Shown here one piece after another: positions 45,129 through 59,800 of a stretch of 64,000 bases of DNA (positions are counted from its first letter, which is position 1; the number at the start of each line of letters is the position of its first letter). The position numbers were made by a program, and so were the translations under genes. The notes below the pieces were generated by a model. That model was not told the origin of the DNA and did not search any database. It saw nothing but the letters and a program-made list of their open reading frames with translations. The stretch is from Conchocele bisecta (lineage: Eukaryota > Mollusca > Bivalvia > Lucinida > Thyasiridae). The stretch spans positions 90,373,484 to 90,437,483 of the forward strand of contig CM055275.1 in NCBI GenBank assembly GCA_029237695.1. Direction: 5' to 3'.

Positions 45129-45590
45129 CACATATCCGGGGCATATCCTTGTTCAAACAATGTCGGATAATAAATCGTTGTGTTCAGTAGCATTTCAACA
45201 CATTTTTCCCAGTATCGATTTGTTATAACACGCCCGTGGTAATTGCGACAGGTGTAAATAGACTGGCTTTAGCATAAAGATACACTGGACATTTCTGAGG
45301 ATTTTAAAACTAAATAAAGAAACCATGCACTGTGGTTATCCGTGTTTTAATATTTATATTACACCTTTCATCCCAAAGTAACGGACACCGACTATTCCAT
45401 ATTAAGTTTGGAACTGTTACATTACGCTGTATTAGGGGGTTATTTGTGGTATAAATAAAGTAGGCCTACGTACGAATGGCATATACCCTAATGAGACTCA
45501 GAAGGCGAATAGCCGGCTCATCAGGATCTACAGTTTGCGCAAACATTTTGATAAAGGACAGAGGTACGTCTGCCATGTTAAAATCGTTTA
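45129..45590. repeat. Dispersed repeat I, copy 1
   Basis: It aligns with 59217-59665: AATAAAGAAACCATGCACTG, ACTGTTACATTACGCTGTAT and TAGACTGGCTT.AGC.TAAAG are shared. The right end carries a MITE family 2 core (GCCGGCTCATCAGGATCTAC). Confidence 0.8.
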
Positions 45591-46004
45591 TCTGCAATCC
45601 AAAATAATACATTCGGCATTATGATTCGTCTAGAGCTGTCGTTTCGCAATGTTTCCGTCTTGTGAAAACACGCGAATCGTCTCATAAAGATATGAGAATC
45701 GTACATGGACTAACGCTATATCACCTCTTGCCTAGCGGCGAGGGGATAACACAATTTGTTACATATGACAAATGACGTATATGCATAGCGTTTAGAAAAT
45801 ATATTTAATAAATCAGCATAATATATACTTGCATAAAATTGGTTTTCACAGTGCAATAACATGGTGTATCATAATAAACCATAACATCATAATACACCAG
45901 TGCAATAAATATGCAAACTAGAGCTATCACTGGAGTTTTCAAAATACCCACACAAACATCGCATTGATCCATGAACGGATTTAATATCAGAAAAAGTTTC
46001 ATAG
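45591..46004. other. No gene recognised
   Basis: AT-rich. TGGTGTATCATAATA and CATAATACACCAGTG near 45870-45900 are an inverted pair. No exon signal with a family match. Confidence 0.45.
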
Positions 46005-46915
46005 GTCGGAATCAATATTTCATTCCCTGTTTTTAACTTTGACCTCTAAGTATGACCTTGACCTTGGAGGTAGGCACGTAGGTATTGAACGCGACACATC
46101 GTCTCATCATGGTGAATAGTTGTGGCACATCACTTGAACATCTATTTATCGGTTTAGAAGATACAGAACGGAAACAAAAGTTGACCTTTAAATGTGACCG
46201 TGACCTTGGATGCAGACATATATGTATTTAACATGACACGTCTCATCATGGCAAACATTTGTGACACTCCATCAAACAGATTGAATATAAGAAGAGTTTC
46301 ATAGGTCGGAATCAAAATTTCATTGTGTGACGTTGACTTTGGACGTAGGCATGTGGGTATTGAATGCAACACATCGTCTCATAATAGCGACTAATTGTGG
46401 CGAATCATTTGAAAATGAATGTATCTGTTTAGAAAATGTTGACCGGAAATTAAATATCATGGACATAGTTTTGACTTTGACCGCTAAGTGTGATATTGAC
46501 CTTGGACGAAGACACATCAGTATTGAACACAACACATCGTCTCATTATGGCAAACATTTGTGGCAAATAATTTGAAACTCCATTTGAAACTCCAGTTACG
46601 GCGGAAACTAAATATCATGCACATTTTTACCTTTGACCTCTACGTGTGACTTGACCTTTGACATGTTGGTTTTGAATGTGACACATTGCCTCATCATGAA
46701 AAACATTTATGGCAATTTATTTGAAAATCCATTAACAGGTTTAGAAGATATAGAGCGGAAACAAAATGTGACCTTTGATCTCTAAGTGTGACATTGACCC
46801 TGGATGCAGACACATGGACATTGAATGTAACACGTCTCATCATGGCAAACAGTTGTGGCAAATTGACCAAATTGTGTCAAAGACATAGAACAGAAACAAA
46901 ATTTCCAACAGACCG
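46005..46915. repeat. Tandem block J, first cluster
   Basis: About five units of roughly 170 bp contain TTTGACCTCTAAGTGTGACC, TTGACCTTGGA, CATCGTCTCATCATGG, CAAACATTTGTGGCAAAT and AGATATAGAGCGGAAAC. The end is marked by ACCGACCGAC. A second cluster of the same family is at 54400-55085 in the receptor intron. Confidence 0.85.
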
Positions 46916-46949
46916 ACCGACAAGCTGAATCATATATTAGCCCATTTGA

Positions 46950-47645
46950 GATTTTATACATTCGGACATCTGCATGGTTTCATGAAATATGTTTACAAAA
47001 TGTACAATATTTTCCGTAAATAGCATCAAAATTTGATCAACTTTTGTCAACTTTTAACTTTATTTATGAAAAATAGTGCACATTTTGTAAACGTATTTAA
47101 TGAAATTACACAGATGTCCGAAGGTAGAAAATCACATGGCGTGTCTCATATGACGTTACTATTTGTATTGCTGATTGATCAGGAGCGACAGATGGAACTT
47201 GTGCCTCTCTTCGCTTACAAGTTCAGTACCGTATTTCCATCTCTCCCATGGGATATTCTCCGTCACGGACTTCAGAAGTTGACACAAATTTCAGAGTACA
47301 TGCGGGATATAATTCTGCATGTACTGAGCATTTATTTGTCAACTTTTAACCTCATTTATGGACAAAATGTCAAATTTTGTATGTATTTTCATGAAATAAC
47401 GCAGTTGTCAGAAGGTACACAACCGCTATCGAAACTGACATGCGATCAGTACAGATTCAATATATGATGCTGTGCTTATACTATAAATATAATCTAACAT
47501 TTATGTCAATTTAATGACATTTATTAAACTCGTTGACCGATTACAAAATTTACAATATTTTCCGTAAATAGCGTCATATTCCGCATGAAATTACGCAGAT
47601 ATCTATCTGAAGGTACACAATCGCATGGCATGTCTCATATATAAT
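46950..47645. repeat. Cluster of MITE family 7 ends
   Basis: The phrase GAAATTACACAGATGTCCGA then AGGTAGAAAATCACATGGCG occurs around 47100. Variants lie near 46965 (inverse), 47395 and 47590. The last ends 75 bp from the donor of the receptor exon at 47720. Confidence 0.65.
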
Positions 47646-47719
47646 TATGAAGTTTTAAAGAACAGATATAAGAATAGGGAAAATTCAACAAGAGAATTCA
47701 GCATTACTGTTATATTTAC

Positions 47720-47818
47720 CGTAGATGTTGTAACTGCAGATCTCCGTTGCTGGTAAATGTATTCAAACGATGCCAGACTCTTCTTCCTTATACGCGTCTG
47801 CTTCCAAGCAACTTTCAA
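47720..47818 (-). CDS. aGPCR exon: proximal cytoplasmic tail
   Basis: 99 bp, phase 0 both ends. Reads [20 protein letters not shown] then [13 protein letters not shown], a basic juxtamembrane tail. Acceptor GAATCCATTTCAG; donor ACG/GTAAAT, weaker than the others. If the donor is not used, the frame runs 23 further codons to a stop at 47645. Confidence 0.85.
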
Positions 47819-50800
47819 CTGAAATGGATTCGACTGAGTGTGCAATTCGTCTGAGTGTAATCACTTTCAATATTGTTTATAAAAATAACACCGATTTATC
47901 CTTGGGTTGTATCAAGTGTGTGTTTCGACCTCACTGTATCAAAATAAGAGCATCAAGAAAATACTTAAGCCCCATTATTTCCAGTTACAGACCGGGAGCT
48001 AGACTGGCCACGAATTACATAAGATCCATTTGTATCCAATCACGGCCACTGATCAGGAGCTAGGCCAGCCACAAATGCCATTAATTTGCCCTCTTTGTTT
48101 TGTCACAAAAACAGTTATCTTGAGATACTTATGTTCACTGTTCTATAAGAAGGTGCTACAAAATTACTTACCTGTCTATTTAACAGACAATGTAACAGGA
48201 AAATGAAGAACCCCTGAAACATAAACATTTGATATATTATACCGTATTTATTGTAATAAACACCCCGGGGCTATGCAATTTGTGTGGATCAAAACGTGGA
48301 AAATAGGATAAAAATATGTAATTTTCACATACAAAGCCATTTAAAACAAAGTTTTAAATGGCTTTTGTAGGTGAAAATAACTTGTTTAGAATGAAAACAT
48401 GGCAGGGGGCTACTATTAGAGAATGGGGTTACTATTAGAATAAATACGGTATTGTATGTACAATTTGCAATAACACTGTCAATTATCTAGAATATGAAAT
48501 TGATAGCGGGCAACATGATTTAACAACCGGTATAATTACCTGGAAGAAACAGCTTCAAACTTTTCAACCCTAAATAACTGGAATAGACTGTGATATGTTA
48601 ATTTCACCCTTTCGCCCTTAAGTAACTGGAATGGTTTTGATATGTTTATTGTGCAAACGTTGAGCATTGAAATTATAACAAGAGAAAGTGAGCAGACGCT
48701 CACGTATGCCCCCGGCCGCCGCCTGGACCGACAAATAAAAACTTTAACGCAATATTTAAAAAAAAAATTAACGCATATTTCTAAGTAATTTGACCTTAAC
48801 CTTGGACATGAAGGCCGCATGAGTATGGTATGGAATGAACATATGGATGGTAATAAGGAAGTATATGAAGTTTGAAGTCAATCTGACATACCGTTACATA
48901 TATAAAGGGTTTCCAAAAGCATTAACAGACAAACGGACAGAAGGATGGACGGAATTACGAAAACTATATACCCTTTGAAATACTTCGTATGCCGGGGGGT
49001 ATAATAAAAACTTCCGGAGCATGTTCTCCAAGTTTGTTCTCGAAATCGGCAGTTTGATTTGCTGAGACTGAGAACAACTCAGCATCGACCAATCAAGCTT
49101 CCTGTTTAGTTTAGTTTAAACATAGCTTATTGCTCTAAATTTACAATGTAACTTTACAGTTAATAAATACAGGTTAATTTAGAAGAGCAAACGGGTTGGG
49201 CTACACGTTTTAGCAACATTGGTTACAGCCCGTCCCAATTGCTTATTGCATATATATATAAAGTGGTATAAAAGTGGTAGGTAAATAATTTTGATGTTTT
49301 ACATATTCTGTAGAGTAAGTATATATACAAACATATATATACACATATATACACACATATATATACATATATATATACACACAAATATATCGATGTGCAC
49401 ATGAGCATATCGGTTTAGGTGTTGAAACAATATGTTTTCATAAACAGTCATATTAATGTGCTCATGATAAATCGAAAGTATGAGAATGGAATAAATACTC
49501 AGAAATACTTTACGGACAGGCCCTAAATGTGCTGAGACATTAATATGCATACAATTTGCATATCAGATGAAAACGAGGTTCATCCACACCAGTCAATTCC
49601 CCTTTTGCGATGCATATGCACATACCTGGGGAAAGTTGAAAGTGTCTAGCATCCAAGTGATAGTTCACCATAACAATGCTGACTTAAATTTCATTTTGAT
49701 GAAGAAAATAAAGCCACATTATTATAAACCCAAACACTTATTTCACATTATTTCAAGCTCACCTGGTTAAATACATGTTATCGTCTGCTGTTTATTTTTT
49801 AACTTTCATATTTATCAACAAGCATATTGTTTGGCAACACTGTAGAATAATTTCCAATGGAAATGATTATAAAGTGCTGCCAAACCATGTTTTCATTGAT
49901 AAAAATGCAAAGTATGAAGCAAAAGCAGACGACAATTTTAAGTTACTGAATGATTACTATCAAAATATATGTTAATGCCTATAGCGGGGATTGAACCCAC
50001 GCCCTCCGGTATTGAAGTCCAATGCTCTACCACTAGATTATGGACCCATCCCTACATACCTGGAGAGCATTGCAGATTGCAAATATGTACTGGAAGGCGA
50101 CTAAGTCTTCATTAACGGAGAAGATTCCAAACACCCAGGATAGCCCCAGTACAGGCAATAGGACGCATAGACCGCGAACACCCGTCCTGAAATGGTAAAT
50201 ATGTCGCCGGTGGGACATTGCGACGTTTGTGACCATTTATTGACTGCGGTTTATATTCATTCAACAGTAAGATAGTCCCAGTACAGGCAATATGACACAT
50301 AAACTGCGAACACCCGTCCTGAAATGGTAAATATGTCGCTGGTGTGACATTGCGACATTTGTGACATATACAGACATGCCCATCGCGATCAGCGTAGCTC
50401 CAGATTAGACTGAGCATATGCAGTCATGCACGAACAGCATGTGCATTATGTGCTCTTTGTACATTGATTTTAAAATGTCACACAAATCAGTTCATAGTTA
50501 GAGTTGTAACTGTGTTTACTGCATACAATGCCCGTATGCAGTGTATTAATACTGTGTATTGACACTCATAATACACTAGTGTAATAAATGAGATGGCTAC
50601 AGAAACATGCGGAGTGATCAGAAACGCTTAAATTTATGCTTCTTTACTTATGCAAAATAATACAATCTAGCATTCAATGTTGTTTCTTATGGAATCAATA
50701 CATTATGTTAATATCATACTAAATCATCACTCATGTACGATTCTCTATTTAGTTCTATGAACAATAGTTGGGTAAATCCTACCTTCAGATACATATTACA

Positions 50801-53800
50801 TAATACCAGGCTAGTTCTTTTTAATACAACGTTTTCTAGGCAAGGCTAGACAACAAATAGGAATTCAATTCAATTCCTACCGTTACTGCGCCTAGCCTGA
50901 TAAACTTGATATCAAAAGTCAATAGCATGGTAGTTCTACTGTTTCATGCTACAGAATAAGTAAATTTGATGTGCTTTTTATAAAAAAAAGACTTGTTTAC
51001 ATGTACGTTGCATCATTACACTGAATACATTTGGTAACGTCATGTGACTTTGTTCGAACAATGAAATGCCAGTTTTAAATTTGTTGTTACCCGGATAAGT
51101 GTATCTAGTCAAGGCGGGGTACAGTAGCCTATCAGTCAGCACGTATCGGGCCAATGCACAGTTTGTTACCTGATAAAACCTGATAACTTACTTGGCCTTT
51201 TCCTTGTCTCTCTTATTCAACATCGCCGTTGTTTTGAACATCTTCCTGAACACTGCCAAGATTATGATGAAGTTTACCTGCAACAAAAAAAACCTAATAG
51301 CCTTAGCGTCCCAGCACCAGCAAAAGTCATAGAGAGATGGGACCAAAGTTTAAAGTGACATCCAACAGACCAGTGGGATGGAAATACTATGAAAGTATTT
51401 TTCATGCCTAGAATGAGGATTTAACTTACAACCTCGGGTATTGAAGTTGTCCATAGCCACTAGACCACAACCCATCCCTATCCCGAGAAATTAATATATG
51501 GTACACCTTTGACTTTTTTCAACACATTTTTATATATCTTTGTTATTTCCATGGAAATGATTTTAAAGTGTTGCCAAACTATGTTTTTATTTAAAAACAA
51601 AAGACAAACATAAACAACAGCAGAATGCCTGATGACAATTGACACGTCCCACATTTGAACAGTTATAATTTCAATCACTGAGTCCAAGGCCACCATGTTG
51701 TATGGATGTTCCTACCAGAATAACCAAAGCAGCAGGCCCGACAAATGCCCACAACAGACCATCTTCTGTGGATAGCCAGCAACTGGAATGGAATGGGGAA
51801 TTAAACAGCAACAAATGCCTCAGTGATAGGAATTAGACATACCAGTATGGTGTTTAATTTCTTACAAAATATGACTTTATTTAGGTATGAAACTGCGCAT
51901 GACGTTCACCAATTTATCATCTCCCACACTCGTTTACTGTAATACACGTAACAGGTAATCAGATATGTGCATAAATTAGCAAAACAATTGTATCAACATT
52001 TCTGATTTATTTGTAACAAGGGTGCCGAAGGTCACAATATACGCCCGTCGAGGCAAGGCCAGTTAACAAGGGGAGATAACTCACTGACAATTAATAGGGT
52101 TATTGCCGTAATAAACATGTATATTGAATTTGGTCACGATCTGTCAAAATAAATACGCTTCTTCGTCTTGCCGTAATAAATATGTATACCGAATTTGTTT
52201 ACGATCGGTGAAGTAGAACTTGAGCTATTGCGTGGACAAGGATACAGAGTGCGAACAATAAAAATGGCCGCCAAGGGGAGATAAGTAATTGGAAAGTTTT
52301 GAAAATAAATAGGCTTCTTCATCGTGCCGTGATAAACATGTACAGTCTACAATCGTTTACTCAAAGTCGTTTAAGTCGAATTCCCTTGTTACGTCGAATT
52401 CGTGTCCAAGTCCCGTTTCAGATCATATTATTTTCAATGTAACTGGCTATGGTTACGTCGAATTTCGTTACCTCGAATTTTCGCAAATTCGAACTAATTG
52501 TTAGGTCCCGAACACAGAAATGTGTGGTATTTCACTCTCGTTAAGTTGAAGTGTGAGTTTGCGCTTGCAGTGCGAATTCGCGGTGCCAATTTACCGGAAC
52601 AAAGACTGGACTTGTTTACCTGTGTAAACCTGTGTAAGCAAACTTTGAATACGTGTTAAAGGTGATTTCGTCGACACCAATTAAACTTAGCTCATCTGAT
52701 TTAGTCACCAGTGATCTACTCCGGTCATTTATGTAGACACAGGACAACTCCGACGAAGTGCTGCCGGCCATGGCATTATTCGATCGTTTTGTGAGCAAAG
52801 TCCATCTTTCTCGAATTCACAACAAACAATCGAACATTTCTGACTTTTTTCGTAAGGCGGATATTACCGAGTTTGCAAACTGTGACCAACGTGGGCCATT
52901 TCGAACTGGGGCCGAATTGGACTAGGGCCGTTTGATCACCCTCCAATTGCTAAATGCTGTGTGTATATATAATCAAGACCGGTATGCACAACAATTTGTT
53001 AATTTCCGGTTTACATGCTTTATTTATTAAACATAATAAAATGTTACTTTACCGCTTTGTTTTGTCTTTTCTTGTTCCTCCCTGATACCACAGATGTGTA
53101 TGCTTAGTTTGACCACACACATGCGTGTATAGACAAACGCAAGTAAACACATTAAAGTTGCAAAAGTGTAACTCCGTGTGTCATAGGTCGTATGAGAGTG
53201 TCGTCCCGTAACGTGTATGGCAATACTCCTGTTCAGATTTCGTTACGTCGAACTTCGGTTTACTCGAAGTATGTATCACAGTCCGACGGACTTCGTGTAA
53301 ATGAGCGTAGGCTGTATACCTAATTTTGTTACGAGCTGTGAAGTAGAACTTGAGTTATTGCGTGGATAAGGATACAGAGTGCGAACAATAAAAATGGGCG
53401 CCAAGAGGAGATAAGTCATCGGAATTTTTTCAACATCAATAGGCTTCTTCATCTTGCCGTGATAAACGTGCATACCGAATATGGTTAAAATATTTCAAGC
53501 AGACCTCTAGTTATTGCGTGGACAAGCTGTGCCTGCCCGCCAGCCCGCCCGCCCGCCGCCCACCCGCAGCCCGCCCACCCGTACAAGATGATTACATAAT
53601 ACGTCCCGTTTTTTTCAAACGGACGTATAAAAATGAGTACCCTGGAAATCCGCATTTTGCTATGAATATTTTGTCAACATTCGACATCATTTATAATATC
53701 ACAGTTTCTGTAAAATAAATTCATGTAAAATCGCACATCATCTTAGGTAGAGAATCACACGACTTGTCTCACTTATACTTACAATGTATCGGTGCCGTAA

Positions 53801-56800
53801 CCTTCAACACGGGACACACCCAATGAAATACCAACAATAATGGCAGGCACACCTACAATGAATAGCAGTCGAATCAATGGATAACGGTCTAATCAATGCA
53901 TAACAGTTTCACAAATGAATTGGCAGTTCACCAATGAATAACAGTTTCACCAATGAATAGCAATGTAATCAAAGGATAACGGTCTAATCAATGAATAACA
54001 GTTGTACCAATGAATTAGCAGTTGCACCAATGAATAACAGTTTCATCAATGAATAACAGTTTCACCAATGAATAACAGTTTCACCAATGAATGACAATTT
54101 CACCAATTAATAACAGTCAAATCAATGAATAACAGTCAAATCAATGAATAACAGTTTCACCAATGAATTAACAGTTTCACCAATGAATTAACAGTTTCAC
54201 CAATGAATTAGCAGTTGCAATAATGAATAACAGTTTCACCAATGAATAACATTTTCACCAATGAATAACAGTTTCACCAATGAATAGCAGTTTCATCAAT
54301 GAATAACAGTCAAATCATCAATAAAGCAATTCGCCTGGTAAGAGAACCGCAGGCCACTCTGTAACATCGCCTTGACGCATGAACAGGCTTAACATCAGAG
54401 TTTCATAGGTCGGAATCGAAATTTCATGCCCATCTTTTACCTTTCACCTCTAAGTGTGAACTTGGCCTCGGATGTAGGCAAGCAGGTGTCTCACCATGGC
54501 AAACATTTGTGGCAAACAATTTGAATATCCTATCACCTGTTAAGAAGATATAGAGCAGAAACAAAAGTTCATGTGCATTTCTTACCTTTGACCTATATGT
54601 GTGACCTTAACATTGGACGTATATTGAACGCGACACATCATCTCAACATGGCAAACATTTGAGGAAATAATTTGAAAATCCATTCATCGGTTTAGAAGAT
54701 ATATTAATTAATTCGGAAACAAAATCTCATACACATATTTTACCTTTGACCTCTAAGTGTGACCTTGACCTTGGAGGTAGACACATGGGTATTAAACGCG
54801 GCACCTCGTCTCATCATGGCAAACATTTGTGGAAAATAATTTGAATATCCATTCATCGATTAAGAAGATATAGAGCGGAAATGAAATATAATGCACATTG
54901 TTTTACCTTTGACCTCTATGTGTGACCTTGATCTTGGACATTAGACACGTGGCTATTGAGCGTGACACATCGTCTCATCATGGCAAACATTTGTGGCAAA
55001 TGATTTGAAAATCCATTTATAGGTTTAGACGATATGGAGCGGAAACAAAATGTTCAACTCGACCAGACCGGACCGACCGACCGGTAGGCCAAACCAGAGA
55101 CATTGGAATTCCGTTAATGATGAAACTCATTGTTCAATTTCCCATACTGGGCAAATGTGACAGAGAATCTTACTACAATTATTGTAAATGGCGTATTGCC
55201 CTTTTGTTTTCACATGATTATCGCCTTATCCCATCCCAGCAGGATGAGCCAACTCACACATCACTTGTTATCATGGTTGCGACACATAATATTATCATCT
55301 TACACCATGCGAGCGGAACGAGCCATTTCACCCGTGACTTGGTGACGAATACATAGATGACAGAAACGGCAATCTCGATTCCCTCTGCCAACATCAGGAA
55401 AAATACGACGAGCCATAAATAATGAAGCAGGGCTGCGATGGCTGTACACACATCCTGATGGAACAGAAAACAAGAAAGCATTCTGGAAATTGTAATACTT
55501 AACCTGTTGTTTGCCAACAGAGTAGATTCAGATGAGCCGGCTCGTATCGAATCGGCTCATCTGAATATGCACTGTTTGTTGATAGTTTGTGAATTCTCAC
55601 AAAATTGCCGTCATTCTGATAAATGGACAAGTCACAAAATTAGCATCTGCACAGCCTGATCAGGATCTGCACTGCCATTCAATCAGTGAAAAACCTGTCA
55701 TGCTGTTCACATAATCCCCGTTTCTCCAGTTAAAGCCACATGAATTGTCGCAAATCCAGTAAAATAAATTTGATCAGAATCTAAACTTAAGTCCAACAAT
55801 ATTTTTTCATCCAGCAGCCCAAGTGTAAGCAATGATATAACTGGTACCTTGTTTTCGGCACGATTGATCCCAGCCAAGAAGACAATGTACGCCAATATCA
55901 AAGAAACGCACAGGTGCATCAGCAGCGTCGCTCTGGCACTCTTCACCAACCTGAATGAAAACCACATTTGAGACACGTCATGTGGTGTGGCACCTTCGGA
56001 CATCTGTGTAATTTCAACAAACTTATATTGTTATTTTGCGAATACTAAACCCTAAGTGGTGGGAAATTCTTTGTTTTGGGAAATCACATACCGGTATTGT
56101 ACATGTATTTATATAGGATTCCGAGACTATTTATGGCTATCACGGTATATACATTTGAATATATGTATAGACGGTTAAAGTGGAGCTAAGTATTTCAATA
56201 TAAAACTTATGTAAATAGAAATATTATTTTATTTTTATCACTCCAAGAACACCAGTCTTGATTGCAAGGAACAAACCCATATCTCGGAGTGTTCACAAGC
56301 CTGAGATACAGTGAAACCACTCTAAACCGGACACACTGGGGACATCCCAGGGTGTCCGGTTTAGTGAAGTTCCACTGTATTTGACTGATAATAAAAATGT
56401 CCCTCCACAAACTGAAACGGGACCACCCTGCCTAGAGGTTTATACTAAAGACAACATACCTCCACACCCTGAGATGGGCACCGACCGTCAATACAAGACA
56501 GAACAACGATATTCCACACCCAATGGCTGATATTATACTTAGTGCCAGAAGATCAGAGCCCGGCTAAAATAAACAATAATACAGTAAATCTTTGCACAAA
56601 AAGGGCACATAACTGGGTGAAAACACAGTGCAACATACGCTTGACCCGCATTTTCTGATGATAAAGCAATAAATGGCTATTAAAGTTGAAACGGCGGTAT
56701 TTTTGTAAAATTATATGTTTTCATAAAGAAAAGACCATGGTGCACATGTCCAATATGTGTAGAAGACATGAATAACGTTTCAGATCGATTGACACAAAGT

Positions 56801-59800
56801 TGTCAGAGGAATTTGATTACGCAAACTCGGCACCCTATACAAATTTGTATGCAAAAGTGTAGAAATAATGGCTAAGTTGAATAGGCCGAATTATTGTGAA
56901 CTATATGTGTCATAAAAGCACTATGGTGCACATTTTCAATAAGTGTGTAAAGTTTCAGATCCATTGACAGTAAGTTGTTGTAGGAGATGGTTATACAATA
57001 TGCAGTACAATGTGAAATTTTGTTCAATCTATTTTAGCACACGTGACCTTGAACTTGGGCTGAAAAAAACCTACATTGAACAGGTGTGTTCACACAATTG
57101 ATATCATCAACACACCTGTGAAGTATCAAGTGAAGATATTTCAAATGATAGATGACGTATGCTCCAAACAATGATTTTCTGACCGAAACCCGCAGCCCAG
57201 TAAAACATAATGTGTCTCATGGCGTATACAAACTGTGATATTTTAATGATTTATTAATGACGTCAAACGTAGACATGTTCATAGCAAATGAGGAATTCTG
57301 TTCCGCAATTGCTCTAAACATTTGGACAATTTTCAAAAGATTTACTGAAAATATCTTAAGTTTTGTCAATATATCACTCATCTTCTTAGGTAGAAAATCC
57401 TCCTGGGTCCGTTATAAAGCGACATACCGTTTTTCCAGGACTCATGAGCACTGCGAAGTTGGTGAAGTGATTACAGGAACAGACTGTGTGTGTGTCACTC
57501 GTGGAGACCATTACACACCCGTCGGACGACCAGATGCTATTATAGAATACAAATTCATCCACTCAACCCTATGCAACTAGAATTGACTCATCTAAGTTAA
57601 TTATCAGACTATTCCATCAACCATTAAGTCATTTTTGAACAAAATTATAAAAATAACACAAGCAGTGCGGATCCTGATGTGCGAGCTCATCGGGATATAC
57701 ACTGTTTGCAAACATTAGAATGTAAATGAAAGTTAATTTTCAGGCTATTCCATAGACGTCATTATGTACAAATTCAAAAACAGTGTAGATCCTGATGAGC
57801 CGGCTCATGACCTGCAAACATGGAGGTCTTTAGTGTTGAAATTGTTCACCATTTTGCCATTCAACTGGCATTAACCAGTCTTTTTTTAACAAGATCAAAA
57901 GATATCACGAGCAGTTCAGATCCAGAGGGCCGTTTCACTAAACTTTGTACGACTAAAATGTTCGTAAGTGCAACATTATGGCAGTCTGAAATTTTACATT
58001 AACACTATTTTCTTGTAACATAAGTAAATTGTATTGGATTTATTGAGCATAAACGTAAATCCATCAGTTGAAATTTACATACGATCCTAAATTTGCACTT
58101 ACGATCATTTTATTCGTACGAAGTTTAGTGAAACGGCCCCCTGATGAGATGGCACATTATGAGCTGGTCATCTAGATCTACACTTTAAACATTTGGGATG
58201 GAGGTATGAAGTGTTGAAATGTTTAACCCTTTCACCCCTAAGTAACTGGAATGGACTGTGATATGTTAACTTTTCGACCAAAAAAATCATCAGAAAATGA
58301 TTTTCAGACTAGTCCATTTATAAAAAGGGGGTGTTTTGTTTTCAAAAAATTATGAAAATTAGTTGCAAAAAATGCAGATCCTAATGAGACGGCTCGTCAC
58401 GAGCCGGCTCATCTGGATCTACACTTGTTGCCAATACCATTATACAGGCCTGTGGTGTTGAATGGGTTAACTCGTTAAGTGACAAATAGGCAATACAGTC
58501 GTTTCTGTCAAAATGTTCCGTGTTTATACGTGTACAAAGTGTTGTGCGTTGCGTATCCGTGGATTTTCCGTTAGTTGCGTTTCAAACCGTGTGTCGTCTA
58601 CGTGTAATACGTTTTCGGCCATGCGTTGCGTTTCCCCACTCTTGCGCATGCGCGAAAGTGGAACAAACCGTGTTCAACGCATTGAGTTTCAAAAGCGTGT
58701 AATCCGTGTACAACGGTTGTAAACGTATACAACGGTTGTAAACAACGCATTGAGTTTCAAAAGCGTGTAATCCGTGTACAGCGGTTGTAAACGTTACAAC
58801 GGTTGTAAACGTATACAACGCTAAGGTAAACTGTTTAAACGATTTAACGCTTTCTTTGACGAACGGTTACACGCTTCTACATGTGCATGTACACAGCACC
58901 GTACAGATGAAACCGTGTTATACGTATAACACGTGTCCACGGGTTTTAACGCATTACACGTTTTGGTATGCCAACCGTGTATCGCGTAGAATGCGCATGC
59001 TCAGATCGTTCTTCGTGTGTGTATATATACTTCTAGACTCACTGCAGGGCTTTTAAAATTTTAAATTTTCCGGTTCTGGACCGATTTTTGAACTCTCAGA
59101 CCGATTGAGATTTGAAAACTAGTCTTAAAAATCGGTCCGAGAAAAATTGCCAGTCGGCTGCTATTTCGCTATAAACCTTGTAAATTTACCGGTTTTGACC
59201 ACCAAGTAATTTATGACACATATCCGCGGGCCATATCCGTGTTAAACCAGTGTGCAGCTCGCTGTGTATTCAGTTTCTCCAAATATCGACTTTTCTTAGC
59301 ACACGCGTGGGACAGGTGTATAGCGGATTAGTGACTTAAATAGACTGGCTTCAGCGTAAAGATACGAGAGTTCCTAGACTCGCCATTTCTGATGATGTTA
59401 AACTAAAATAAAGAAACCATGCACTGTGTTTATCTGTGTTCGTAATATTTAACCCCAAGTAACTGACACGGACTATCGGCCCGGGCTATTCGATATTAAG
59501 TTATGAACTGTTACATTACGCTGTATTATGGGTCATTTTTGTGTATATAAAATGTACATGTACGTAGGAATGCCGCAGATCCTGATGAGCCGGCTCACGT
59601 GATCTACAATTCGCAAACATTTTGATAAACGACAAGGTACATCTATCGTGTTAAAAGCGTGACTCATTAGGCATCAGGGATTAGGGATCAATTGAAGTGC
59701 TAAATCACACCGCCGATGTACTTTGAACTCGATCTGAGGGTATGTATTCGCGATATTTTAAAAGGGACGAAACAAGGACGCCTCGAAGCGATCGGGGCCG

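Larger units (their letters stand above)
48214..50059. other. Receptor intron with several repeats
   Basis: In order: a hairpin at 48338-48380 (AAAGCCATTTAAAAC against GTTTTAAATGGCTTT), MITE family 2 fragments at 48563-48640, repeat A copy 2 at 48785-49004, TA/CA low-complexity sequence at 49245-49400, MITE family 5 at 49780-49932 and a SINE head at 49975-50050. No further exon was found. Confidence 0.7.
51783..53782. other. Receptor intron: repeat K pair around a Tigger remnant
   Basis: Repeat K copies at 52185-52335 and 53325-53470 share GTGAAGTAGAACTTGAG, GGATACAGAGTGCGAACAAT and AATAGGCTTCTTCAT. They flank a block rich in ACGTCGAA words. 53535-53580 is a CCCGCC-rich simple stretch. A family-7 MITE end (GAATCACACGACTTGTCTCA) finishes six bases before the donor at 53777-53782. 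Confidence 0.7.

Noticed and set aside
49975..50050. Functional tRNA gene
   Set aside because: A and B boxes are present but the acceptor stem does not pair and related copies behave as SINE heads.
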